64,000 nt of DNA, from assembly GCF_020085105.1 (NCBI RefSeq), contig NC_058056.1, positions 18,958,429 through 19,022,428 on the forward strand, given 5' to 3'. A program made the translations under genes and the position numbers. The notes beneath the pieces were generated by a model. The model was given only the letters and a program-made list of their open reading frames with translations. It did no database searches and had not been told where the DNA came from. Source of the stretch: Siniperca chuatsi (taxonomy: Eukaryota; Chordata; Actinopteri; Centrarchiformes; Sinipercidae). Below are positions 10,701 through 22,077 of the stretch, one piece after another. Within the stretch, counting starts at the first letter, position 1. Each line of letters opens with the position of its first letter.

Positions 10701-12994
10701 ATGTCCACCAGCGAGCGTTTTGACTGCCATTACTGCAAAGACTCCCTGCTGGGGAAGAAGTACATAATGAAAGAGGACACTCAGTACTGCACTAAGTGCT
10801 ATGAGAACCTGTTTGCTAACTGCTGTGAGAGCTGCTCTTTACCAATTGGCTGTAACTGCAAGGTAAGGAAGCACCACTTTTACCCTGAAAGTAACGGCTT
10901 TGACGTCAGTAATGTGTAAAATAAGAATGTGCATTTTGTTTATTTAAACTACGATCTAAAGGTGAGAATCATTTTGTCATTTGATGTATTTTGATCACAC
11001 TGACCTTTATAAAACACCAACTCATTACTTCTACTAGAGTTGTTCTTACATGTTTCTATCCATGCACATTCTAAATAAATATTTTAGTTTACAGAATATC
11101 CACAAGTGCAAAAAATAATGTGTGAAATATCTACAGGACTTGTCTTACAAGGATCGCCACTGGCACGAGCAGTGTTTCAAGTGTGCAAAGTGCAGCCGCT
11201 CTCTGGTGGAAAAGGCTTTTGCCGCCAAGGATGATTTGTTGCTCTGCACTGAATGCTACGCCCATGATTATTCCTCCAAGTGCACCACTTGCAAGAAAAC
11301 CGTCATGCCAGGTATATGTTGGGATGATGATCATGATGATAATGATGATGATGATGATGGACGATATCACCTAAAATCGATATCACGATACATTATCACA
11401 TTTACATTCATGACAATAAATGTTTTTAAAAACATAAATCCATTATTTAGACTGAAAATTTACTTTTGACCTTGAAAACAATGGTTGACATACAATTTCA
11501 CCACAAGGTCCATTTAGTAGCTGTTCTGGACTTTTTGGTCATTCATTCTACTGTTTCCAAGGTCAAGAATGAACTTTTAATATCAACTTTTAAGTCAACA
11601 TGGACCAGAAGTGCTCAAAAAAATGTGGAATTTGAACATAAATAACTCCATGACAACTGAACAAACTCAAGATCAGATCAAGTGATACAATCGAGAGCTC
11701 CAGAACAGCTACTAAAGGGCTAAACTTAATTTTCTTACTGGTGTTGGTTCACTTTGAGAGTTCATCCTAATTGAAAAAAAAGTTGGAGGTCAATACAAAT
11801 CTCATATCTGTTTGAGTAAAATGCTCAGAAAAATGTAAGCTTGAACATTCGCATTTCCATGACAAATTGGCAACTTCATCTGCTAAAGAAGAAGATTGTG
11901 TGACAATGGTATAACATTTATGGCATATTTACTGATATATGTGCAGAAAAGACTAAAAACTAATATACAGGTATATTAAATATAAACATTTAAAACACTA
12001 AACAGCAATGCAATTTCTTCCTCTCCCAAAATTCTTTCCAAGATTATTAAGATTGCATCGTCCTCTACCTACAGATAATGCAGGACTATTTTGGGCCAAA
12101 GTGTGTTTCTGTTATAGAGGTACCATATGCTGACTAAGCTGCTCTCATCCCCTGTGCCAGGTTCCCGCAAAATGGAATACAAGGGGAACAGCTGGCATGA
12201 GACCTGCTTCCTGTGCCACCGCTGCCAGCAGCCAATAGGAACCAAGTCCTTTATCCCAAAAGACACTGGTTACTTCTGTGTGGCCTGCTTCGAGAAGCAG
12301 TTTGCCTACCAGTGCTGTGCTTGTAAGAAGGTAGGGTTACAGCTGAGTGTTTTATGTATTGACTGCTGCATTAAATCCCTCTGACTGGTATTTTAATGTT
12401 ACTCACACACTGCATAAAAAAAGAAGAATGTCATTCTGTGTTTTCCTTCATGTTGCCTTGCCTTCGTGTTACCTCTAGGCCATCACAACAGGTGGAGTGA
12501 CCTACCAAGACAAGCCCTGGCACCGCGAGTGTTTCCTGTGCATTGGCTGCAGAAAGCAGCTGTCAGGTCAGCGCTTCACCTCCAGGGAAAACTACCCTTA
12601 CTGCCTCGAATGCTTCAGCAACCTGTATGCAAAGAAGTGCGTGGGTTGCACCAAGCCCATCACCAGTGAGTCTCCAGCTGTGCTCATGTTTTCATTCACT
12701 CTGACACCACTCACGCAGTTCTCCCGCTCATATTCAAGGCATTTATTTGCATTTGTGTAGTAATTGTCGGATAAACAAGGTGAAGATCTTGCATTAACCT
12801 GCACATTATGTAAATACATGGATCTTTGTTTGATGTGTGCAGGTCTGGCAGGGGCCAAGTACATCTCTTTTGAGGAGCGCCAGTGGCACAGCGAGTGTTT
12901 CACTTGCACGCAGTGCTCTGTGTCACTGGTGGGCCGCGGCTTCCTCACCCAGCGCGACAACATCCTGTGCACCGACTGCGGCAGGGAGAAGTGA
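10701..12994 (+). CDS. Four-and-a-half LIM domains protein, FHL5-like
   Basis: Five coding exons join in frame to 281 residues: 10,701-10,862, 11,137-11,311, 12,161-12,330, 12,479-12,665 and 12,843-12,994. All introns are GT-AG, with phases 0, 1, 0, 1. The product has a half LIM finger (C9, C12, C30, C33) and four full LIM domains, with Cys/His pairs at about 42-95, 102-155, 163-215 and 222-275. FHL proteins are usually 279-284 residues long. They are zinc-binding scaffolds that shuttle between nucleus and actin structures; FHL5 (ACT) is a CREM/CREB coactivator in testis and smooth muscle. Signs favouring FHL5 over FHL2 are LLGKKY, HEQCFKC, CTECY, MPGSRKME, CFEKQFA and GFLTQ. FHL2 remains the main alternative, and its usual neighbour is the next gene. 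The ATG at 10,701 lies 20 nt into its exon and begins MSTSERFDCHYC, as in the family. Confidence 0.93.
11323..11359 (+). repeat. (GAT)n microsatellite at the start of fhl5 intron 2
   Basis: An imperfect GAT trinucleotide run begins about 11 bases after the 5' splice site at 11,311/11,312. The rest of intron 2 (to about 12,060) is AT-rich and probably repeat-derived, with GATATCAC motifs just after the microsatellite and nothing coding. Confidence 0.85.
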
Positions 12995-13868
12995 CTTTCC
13001 ATGAAGGGGTCACAGTAACAACAAGAGCTCATATTCTGATACAGATTTTGTGTATCCATGAATGTTTCTTTTTAGCATGCCTGGTATAAACAAACTCTGA
13101 GTGTCAAATGCTTATTTTGGTGTTATAAATGACCATTAGTTCTCTCACATTGCCCACACACACACAAAAACTGTGATGTTCCCATAAAGACAAACATGTA
13201 TCTTTAAAGTTAGGGTGCCATTGTTCCGTTGTTGGTGACTCTTTGTTTCTTGAAATGAAAAATTCATGTTTTTTTCCTCACATACTTTCATTTTTGAAAA
13301 GGATAAAATTATGTTGAAAACTTATTAGAGCTGATGGTGACTGGTCAATTAATGGATTAGTCAACTGACAGAAAATTAATTCTATTTTGATTATCGATTA
13401 ATCATTTCTGTCATGTTTCAAACAAAAACATTTACTGGTTCCAGCTTCTTAGGAGTTAGGATTTGATTTTTTAAAATCTTATATGACAGTAAACTGAATA
13501 TCTTTGGATATTAGACTGTTGGTCTGATAAAATAAGCATTTTAAAGATGTTATTTTGGAAATTCTAGTGTTCGAGTATTTTCCATTATTTTCTTACATAT
13601 TATGGACAAAAAGATTAATTGATTAATCAAGAAAATAATCAGCAGTTTAATTGACGATGAAAATAATCGTTAGTTGCAGCCCCAAAACATATTTCCCTTT
13701 ATAAAGGTCTGATTTTCATTACTCATATATTTCTGCTGTATGCTTAGTAAACATTGGTTATGAATGCCTAGATAAAAAATGTATTCACACTGAGGAAACA
13801 AAGAATGATGCATGATTTATGATTCGCTCATGTGAAATTCTTCACACACTAAAGGTTGTTCCAATAAA
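12995..13868 (+). other. fhl5 3' UTR with poly(A) signal
   Basis: An AATAAA hexamer at 13,863-13,868 is the first canonical poly(A) signal after the stop codon at 12,992-12,994 that I could find. It implies a 3' UTR of about 0.9 kb. A hAT-like MITE occupies 13,330-13,684 of it. The end is inferred from the hexamer alone. Confidence 0.55.
13330..13684. repeat. hAT-like MITE in the fhl5 3' UTR
   Basis: The right end reads ...CGTTAGTTGCAGCCCC, the reverse complement of the GGGCTGCAACTAACG terminus of a very common fish hAT-type MITE. The body carries the typical GATTATCGATTAATC and AAAATAATC blocks. The same family recurs between 54.8 and 62.7 kb. The left end is degraded, so its boundary is approximate. 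Confidence 0.7.
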
Positions 13869-13895
13869 GACCTTTCTATGTATGTGACGCTGAAA

Positions 13896-14800
13896 TGGAT
13901 ATTCGATTCAATTAAATTTTATTTATATAGCGCCAATTCATAACAGAAGTTATCTTATTGCATTTGTCTTATAGCGTAGGTCTAGACCGTAGTCTTTATA
14001 ATGTTATTTACAGAGACCCAACAATTTCCAACAAGAGCAAGCACTTGGTGAAAGTGGCAAGGAAAAACTTCCTTTTAAAAGGCAGAAACCTTGAGCAGAA
14101 CCAGACTCAGGGTGGGCAGCCATCTGCCGCTGCCGGTTGGGTTGAGAAGGAGAGAGAGAACATACAGTAGCACAATGCAAATTCAACACAGAATGTTAAA
14201 ATAATAATAATGTAATGGTAGTGGAATTATTAATATTAATACATTAATTAATAAATTATTAATAAAATAATAATAGGAATAATAATAAGACTAATAGCAA
14301 TAATTGTAGTAGCGGTTGTCGAGCAGGAACATGTGGAGAAGGAGGCCCGCAATCACCGATCCAGACTCTGGAGCTCAGGAGGCAGAAATACCTGCTGAAA
14401 GCGACAGAAGGAGAGAGGAGAGAGATGAGAAAGCACAAAACTATGGGAGAGAGAAAATGTCGAGTTAGTAACTTGCATAAATGGGATAAGACTGCGTACA
14501 GATGGAGATGGAGAGAGGTGCATCATGGGAAGTCTCCCGGCAGTCTAGGCCTATAGCAGCATAACTAAGGGATGGTTCAGGACTCACATGAGCCAGCCCT
14601 AACTATAAGCTTCATCAAAGAAAAAAGTCTTAAGCCTGCTCTTAAATGTGGTGATGGTGTCTGCCTCCCGAACCAAAACTGGGATCTTATTCCACAGGAG
14701 AGGAGCTTGATAGCTGAAGGCTATGGCTCCCATTATCAGGCCTGCTGTTGCTCAGCCTAACATATCTTATTCTGCTTTGATGATGCCATCCAGAGGAGAA
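13896..14800 (+). repeat. Dispersed teleost repeat between fhl5 and tgfbrap1-like
   Basis: The unit opens with TTTTATTTATATAGCGCC and contains AAGGAAAAACTTCC and CTTGAGCAGAACCAG, blocks I recognise as a highly repeated teleost sequence. It continues to the TTATTCCACAGGAGAG block near 14,700. A (TAA)n-rich patch at 14,200-14,290 interrupts it. It encodes no protein I can name, and I do not assign a transposon class. Confidence 0.65.
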
Positions 14801-15470
14801 GTCTGCATATGTCAGTTTATATGAAATTCCCCGGCAAAGAGAGCAGACACACAGTTCAGTGTAATAGATATAGCTTTAATAGTAGGTTTGAAATCCAGAT
14901 CTTTTTATGACCAAACTGTCCCCTCTCAGTCACCCTTTAGACAATCATTGCTGTAAAACAAACCTCTGGTGCGTTTCTGTTGCCTCTTGACCTTGTCACA
15001 CCCAGGACATTCAAGTTGTAAACAAACAGTACAACCATATATGGTTTGATCACTTCCTCTTCTACTTGTCCATTATCCACTGACCAAAGCTGCCACATCG
15101 GTCCATGCAAAAGCCAAGAATACAAGTGACCGTAATTGTGGACACCTCAAAATATCTGTCTTCCTCACCATACCTATTGTTTTGATACTTGTAAAAGTTG
15201 GTTTTCTTGGTGAGGGCTGCTGAATGAGTTGTGCAAGTGTCCTCACATGGCAGGATGAGCGGCGTAAAATGCTGACAAAGATTTCCTGTCAGGAAATGGT
15301 CACATGGGAGGTGAAACTACTTTACACTTCATAAACTTGTGGAGGAATCAAAGAGGAAGGGAGAACAGCAGAACGGTAGGAACGTCTTATTTTACATATT
15401 TCACAGAAGATCTGTAGCTTTGATTTAGGCAGATACTTATTAAAATATCAAGCATCCTTAAATTTATGCA

Positions 15471-18400
15471 ATGGCTTTTAGAGCATTTACACAGACACAC
15501 GTCTATGAAAAGCAAGCAGTCCCAAAAGAAAAGGACAAATCCAGCATCCAGTGCCTTGAGTGCTATGACCGAAATGTGTATTTAGGGACCAAAGATGCAA
15601 CAGTCCAGCATCTCATCCTTCCCAGTAGCACAAAGGGAGACCTGAGTCCTGGCCAGAGCAAAACCAGAGAAGGTAGGGCAAGAAAACTAGGCTCAAGCAA
15701 CCAAGTAGCCCAACTGAGGACAGTCCCACTTTTCAACCATCTGCTGGTCCTGTGCGACCGGAGTGTTATTGCCCTTAACATGTTCTCCTTAGAGCCCATT
15801 CCAGCTCTGAAGAAGATCCAGCATGTGTCTTTGTTTGAGGTGTGCGACTCATCGCTCACAGCCCAGGCAGCATGTGTGGAGATGGTGACTTCCTCCAGCC
15901 GCAGGAAGGTGATCCGCATCCACGTGATGGGAGTGGACAGGTGGGAGGTTGTAAAGGAAGTCCCTCTGCTCCAGGACCCTGTGGCCTTGGCAGTAGATGG
16001 CGCCTGTCTGTGTGTAGCTACCAGCGACAGGTATCTCCTCTGTGATATTCAGACTGGGTGGAGTGAGGAGCTTTTTCCACACAATCACAGCAGGCAGCGT
16101 GTCATTGTTACCTCAGTGGGACGAGGGGAATTCCTCCTGAACGGGCCTGAATCTTTGGGTAAGAGCTGCCAAAATGTTTATGGTACATGTTGTTCTACAG
16201 GCTGTTGAGCACAGACATCTTGTGTCATTATATGCCTCCTTTCCAAAACAACTACACAGTTAATCATGTCATATCACCCCCCAGTCTATACATTTAGCCA
16301 GAGGACATTTGTTTTTCCAAGATATAATTTCTCCATCCTCATCCCTCAGGCATGTTTGTGATGAAGACAGGGATATGCCAGCGCCCTCCCCTGCAGTGGC
16401 CTCAGGAGGTGCTGGCAGCCGGAGTATGTTTCCCTTACATCCTAACCCTGCAGCCCCAAGTGCTGTCTGTCTACAGCATGGTAGATCAGCAGCGCAAACA
16501 GACAGTGAGTCTCAGCGGAGCGAAGGGTCTGCTCTCCACATCAGGTAAACCAGCTAACATCAATTCATAACCTCATCCTGGCAGATTGCAGACCGAAAGA
16601 CTGTCAAATTGTGGTTTTGTTTTGAAAGATGTAGCTGTGTCTGTCACAGACTGAACTGATTCAGTCAATCATTCTTACTTACTGTTCCTACACGCTGAGT
16701 GTTTCTGAAAACCAAAAACAAATCTCCCTCAGATGGTGTGTTAGTGTTCACAGAGAGAGACATTTTCAGCCTGCGTCTGGTGCCATTCGAAGAGCAGATC
16801 CAGGCACTTGTAAGGCATGAGAGGGTGGAGGAGGCCTTATTGTTGCTGGATGGAATTCAAGACCATAGTCCACTTGACTCATACAAGGTGAAATGCAATT
16901 TATAGACACACAGCAGGATGCAAACATGTCCCTGCTTTGAAATCTTTCTGAGGATGATGTAGATGTATTTATAGTATTTCTCCTTTCTCACCTTCACTTT
17001 AATCATGTGAGGGGGAAAAAAAAACAACCTGCCCAACTATTTATTCTGCCAAAGAGAAAACGCAGTAACTATGTATTTGGTCAAAATTAAGCTAAGACCA
17101 GAATCTGACTTTTTTAAACAGCTATTTTACCATGTAAAATTATTATGCCATAGAGATGTGTAATTTTAGGGGAAAAAAGCATGTGAAATTTGCAGGAACA
17201 AGAGTCTACAACCATGCTAGTGTCTCTGCATGCTAACATGCTCACAATGACAATGGTAACATGCTGATAATAAAACAGGTATATCTTCACCATCTTAGTT
17301 TAGCGTATTAGCATGCTAGCATTTGCTAATTAGTATAAACTTTACTAAACATAAAGTACCACTGAGGCTGATGGAAATGTTAGTTTTACAGTTATTTGGT
17401 CATAAACTACATAAGACAAATTGGGACATGATTGTGCAGCATGAAAAGTCAGGGATCACCAAAGTGATTATAATTCATCCTGAGGGACATGAATTTCTGT
17501 ACCAAAGTAATCCATCCAATAGTTGTTGAAATAGTTCACTCAAAACCACAAATGTCAACTTCCTAGGGCGCTAAAGAAAAAGTCACTAAGATAAATGGTC
17601 TGGGAGCAGTGATTGTCTGTACAAAATTTTGTGCCAATCCATCAAGTATGTTGAGATATTTCACAGGATAGTGAAAAAAAATTTTACCTGCTGCTGGCAC
17701 AAGAGAAAAAGTCAGATGATCACCAAAGTCATTGGGATTCATCTTCTGGGGACCATGAATATCTGCACCAAATTTTATGGAAGTCCATGCAGTAGTTGTT
17801 GACATAATTCAGTCTGGATGAAAGTGGTGGACCAGCCGACAGACAGACTGACATTGCCATCCCTAGAGTGCAGCTAGCGTGGCTAAAACCAAACAGAGAC
17901 TGCACTCCACTGGTAGCCTTAGCTTTTTCCAACCTGTTATAAATTTTGATGCTCCAACATCTTAGTATTGAGTTTGTTGTACCACATTAATAAGGCAGTA
18001 GCTACATCATAATGGAGAAAAAGTAGTGTAGATAAACTAGTCTTGCTCTTTTGGATGAATATTCATCCAAAGAGGTTTAGGTTCAAATTCAGGTTTTACA
18101 ATTAACAAAGCTGTCCCACACTTTGGCTAAGTAACCTTCAAACTCCAAGCCCTTTATTCTCAACTTCACTTTTTCTGTATCTTCTTTTGTAAGGCAGCAT
18201 TCAGTGGAGCTATAATTTCAACATTTTATAGATTCATGCACACCACTGATGTGTAGATAATTTTACAACCCCAGCTGGCATCACATCGTAGTGTTTAAAT
18301 TTAATATTTCATCACTGTAGAACAGATTGAACCAGGATGTCGAGGTGTAGACTGACTACATTGTTGTGAGCTGCTATTGAAGGTGTATTCCAATTGGATG

Positions 18401-21024
18401 CCTGCAATTGAGGACAGCAGATGGTGTCTGAGATTTAGTGTAATCTGCGCCATATCTTAGGTTACAGGTTAGAGGTGAGGATGTCAGAATTAACGTGCTG
18501 ATGAGTCATTAGTTATTCCTTATAATTTGTCTGGCTTTGTGTTGAGATTTAAGGATAGTCACACTGTCTTCTGCCTCAATGATTTCAGCTCACATATTGG
18601 TGCTTTAAATATGTTCATGCAATGTGTGCCCGGTTTTAAGAGAGTTTTTTTTTATTTTACTGGCAGGAGCTGCAGAAGGCCATCACTTGCCTGGCTGGAT
18701 TTGTTCATTTTTACCAGCAGGGTTTTTCCGAGGCCAGAGATCTATTCATGTGAGAGTAAAACCCCTTTCACGACACTCCAAATTCCAAACACATTAAATA
18801 AATCACAGTAAACTGTGCAGTAATGTGTGACTTTTGTGAATAGTGGGTATTTTCTGCTGCATTCTACACTAAAGTCTAATAAAAATCAATACTCATTACC
18901 CACTTGAACAGTACAGGTGAGCTGGACCCCAGAGAAATCATCCGTCTCTACCCAAACATGCAGTCGTGTCTCAGCGAGGACTTTCAATCCCAGCTTGATC
19001 AAGTGAACAAGGGCAGGGATCTCCAGGTGGTCTGGCAAGAGAACAGAAACGCATTTCATCATTACCTGGCCTTTCTGGGAGATTTGCTCAGAGCAGTGAA
19101 GGGGACGGAGCAAGGCCTGAAGTGCATTAAGGAGGTGGACTGCGCCCTCCTGAGGCTCTACGTTGAACTGGGAGACAATGAAAATCTGCAGCAGCTTGTG
19201 GAATTTCCCAATGAGTGTGGGCTGGATCAATGTGTGCCTATTTTGGAGCAGCACAACAGGTGAAAATGAATGATTATTTGTTGAATAGGTGATCGCACTT
19301 GCTTAGAGCACAAATATGGTTGTGTTTTTTTTCTTTTGTTGAATGACAAGTTATTTTTGAAACAAAAGGCTTCAATTCAATGTTTGAGACATTTTGTCTA
19401 ATTTACAGTTTGGTGTCTATTTATTTTCAGATTTTTTGCATTAGGCTCCCTCTATCAAAGCCATGGAAATCAAATTTATGCAATTAAGGTATGATTTCCC
19501 AGAACTCGACACATTACATATATATAAGCTTCATGTGTGAACGTAATTTGTTTTAGCCTGTTATATTCTTCCAGACTTGGATGAAAATTGCAGATGGCTT
19601 CCACAAAGACCCCTCTTGCTCAGATGTATATGGACACATAGTGTGGACTCTCAGTCAACTGCAAGACAGAGATGCTGTGTGGAAATTTGCAGACTGGACT
19701 CTGCAAAAAAACCAGGAGGTGCCTTTTTTCATTTTTCATGCCCTCAACTTAACTGCAGAGGGCAGAGTTGCACAATACAACTATGTGTTACAGATATAAA
19801 CACACAGCAAAATGCCGCCCACTATATCAACTAAATTGCTTTGCTTATGAGACAGTTATTGGTAATTAAATGTCCAATAACAGTTTTCCTTAATTTGAAA
19901 AAGATTGGTGTGCAGATTTTCAGCAGGCGTCCACCAGATGATCGATTTGAGGTACAAGACGTCCTTGCTCTTTTGGAGAAGTACCCACTGGCAGTGCTTT
20001 TGTATCTTGAGTTCTTAATCTATGATTTGAACAGTGAGGTGGGTACAGCAGTAGCTACCTAATCTAATACCCTGACTCCTTTATTAAATGCACTGAGACA
20101 TGATTGGTGTAATCTACCCCCAGGAGGAGAGACATCACAACCGTCTGGCCCTGGCATATGTTACTCAGATGCTGCAAAAGGAAGAGGAAACAGATTTGAA
20201 GGAGACCAGAGGGAAGTTGCAGCAGCTGCTATGGGAATCCAAATTTTACGACATCTCCACTCTGTATGGTGTGTGGATGCCTTATGAGAAAATAAATTAT
20301 TACTGAATTGTTACTGAATTTTAAGTCTTTTTTTATTACTATCGCAGAGATAGTCAAGTCAACAACCTTGCACATCGAGAAAGCTATTCTCCTCGGCAGG
20401 ACCGGTGAACACTCTCAGGCACTGCAGGTGCTTGTTCACCAGGAGCGAGACCTCCAGGCTGCGGAGGACTACTGCTGCAGGGCTGCCCAGGGCCAGAACT
20501 CACAGTTCAGGCAGACCCTGCTGCTGACCCTGCTCCAAATCTACCTGTGCTCCAAAGATCTCACCAGCGCTGCCGTGGATCTGCTCAACAACAACCCTCG
20601 GGTCTTTGCTGCAGAGAAGGTCATCCAGCTCTTGCCGGATTCCTGGTCTGTTCAACTGGTCTCCCAGTTCTTAGTAGGATCCCTCAGAGAGACCTTGCAC
20701 CAGAGGCGGATGGCAAGGCTGCAAACGGCTTTGGGCCAGGCGGAGCTCATGCGGCACAAGGTCATTTGGGTGAGTTTAACGACATATTTCACTTTTTTTT
20801 TCGCTCCAGTAAAGAGTAAGTCTGTATTCTTGTTTCCTTTTTTTCTGAACCCTGTTGCCCTTTCACTCTCTCCTCTGCAGATGCAGGCCTCAAACACAAA
20901 GTTCAGACTGGAAAAGGGGCAGAAGTGTGAGGTTTGTCAGAGAGACCTTGCAGAGACACAGTTTGCCTGTAACCTGCACGGTGAGCTGATGCACACAAGC
21001 TGCACTGGCTTTTCATCATCGTAA
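15471..21024 (+). CDS. TGFBRAP1/VPS3-like CORVET subunit
   Basis: Eleven coding exons join in frame to 838 residues: 15,471-16,158, 16,350-16,544, 16,733-16,887, 18,667-18,749, 18,912-19,259, 19,431-19,488, 19,575-19,718, 19,904-20,038, 20,124-20,268, 20,348-20,769 and 20,881-21,024. Human TGFBRAP1 has 860. Colinear landmarks include the N-terminal CNH (citron homology) region at about 25-290, with LLVLCD and KEVPLL...AVDG blocks; the GELDPREIIRLYP block at the CNH/helical junction; and clathrin-repeat-like helices from about 500 to 780, with ADWTLQK, GEHSQALQVLVH, AAEDYC and LLPDSWSVQL. A C-terminal zinc-binding-like motif carries C807, C810, C821, H829 and C832. The family protein is the Vps3-like subunit of CORVET, tethering Rab5-positive early endosomes; it was first described as binding TGF-beta receptors and SMAD4. 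Exon 8's acceptor has an A-rich end and is the least certain boundary. The sequence is divergent enough to be a paralogue rather than tgfbrap1 itself. Confidence 0.92.
17190..17940 (-). repeat. Dispersed teleost repeat in tgfbrap1-like intron 3
   Basis: The 1.8-kb intron between 16,887 and 18,667 contains the GCTAGCATTTGCTAA, AGCATGCTAACATG and TGGAAGTCCATGCAGTAGTTG blocks. These match, in reverse complement, the repeat at 29,690-30,200. It is a widely dispersed non-coding teleost family that I cannot place in a superfamily. The remainder of the intron shows nothing coding. Confidence 0.65.
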
Positions 21025-22077
21025 AGTCACAGATAGATCACCGTAGATGCGTCTCTGTACTCTTGAGAATCACATTCATTTCTAGCCGGATAAGTGTCTG
21101 CTTCCTACCTGATAATTTTTCTAGATTAGACTGTGTCATCTAGGCAAACTCTGTACAAGGATTCAATTTATGGACCTTAGACCAGACACATTCCCTAATT
21201 AGAAAAAAGAAAATACATTGTGTAAATAACTGGTTTCAAAATGCAAAAGAGCAAGCAGTGCACTTTTTAAGGGCGGCATGTCTGAGCCATTTCCTAGAGA
21301 CATTGTAGACAGCATAGCTATAAAGTGAATTGTGGAGGATACTCATGGGCATATATTCACTGATCATACAGTGGTGTTTTACATGGAAACCACCTGTGGT
21401 CAACCTGATGACCAGAGGGAATTTGACCATCCTCCATCACTGTATATATGCATCCCCGCCATCATGGTTTCCACTGACTGTGTATATTTGTCTGCATAGA
21501 GCTGGAAATAGAAAGTCAACAACTGCAAGGCTGCATGTGAGAGACTTTTTTATTTAGCTTTTGCATTAATATACATTTATGACCAAAAACAAAATCACAA
21601 TTACAGGTTTAAAAATGAAAAGCAAACAGGTCGAGGAAGTGCGGAGTTTTGGGTCATTTCTGTTAATTTTACAAGCTACCAAATTACATATCTGTGCTGT
21701 GTATGGAACATGAAATCAGAGGCAATTTTTGCCAACATCATCCCTATATCATTAGGGAATAAGACACACATGTGCTCCAAATAATAACACACAAACTCCA
21801 GATGTATTTGTCTATTTTTGTTCTAATTAAGTCATTAAGGCTAACCCTGACTGTGAGTATTTCTTTATCCTGAAACATTTTGGGACAGGAGTTAAGGAGA
21901 CGCCTAAAGTAGTTGGAATAGTAAATTGTGCATTTGGCTGGACTGCTTGTACGTTTTTGGCCTGGGGTGAGTGACTAATTGCAATGTAGATAAGTAATGA
22001 ATTTTGAGCATTTTGGAAGGGATGATCTCTTTGTGATGCTTTTGCCAAGATTTCTTCTGTTTTTCTCTCCTAATAAA
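21025..22077 (+). other. Possible 3' UTR of tgfbrap1-like
   Basis: After the TAA at 21,022-21,024 the first canonical AATAAA that I noticed is at 22,072-22,077. If it is used, the 3' UTR is about 1.05 kb. An earlier non-canonical signal is equally possible, so the boundary is weak. Confidence 0.35.

Noticed and set aside
12598-13059. 153-codon minus-strand frame over fhl5 exons 4 and 5
   Set aside because: Antisense of LIM coding exons and an intron; no recognisable product.
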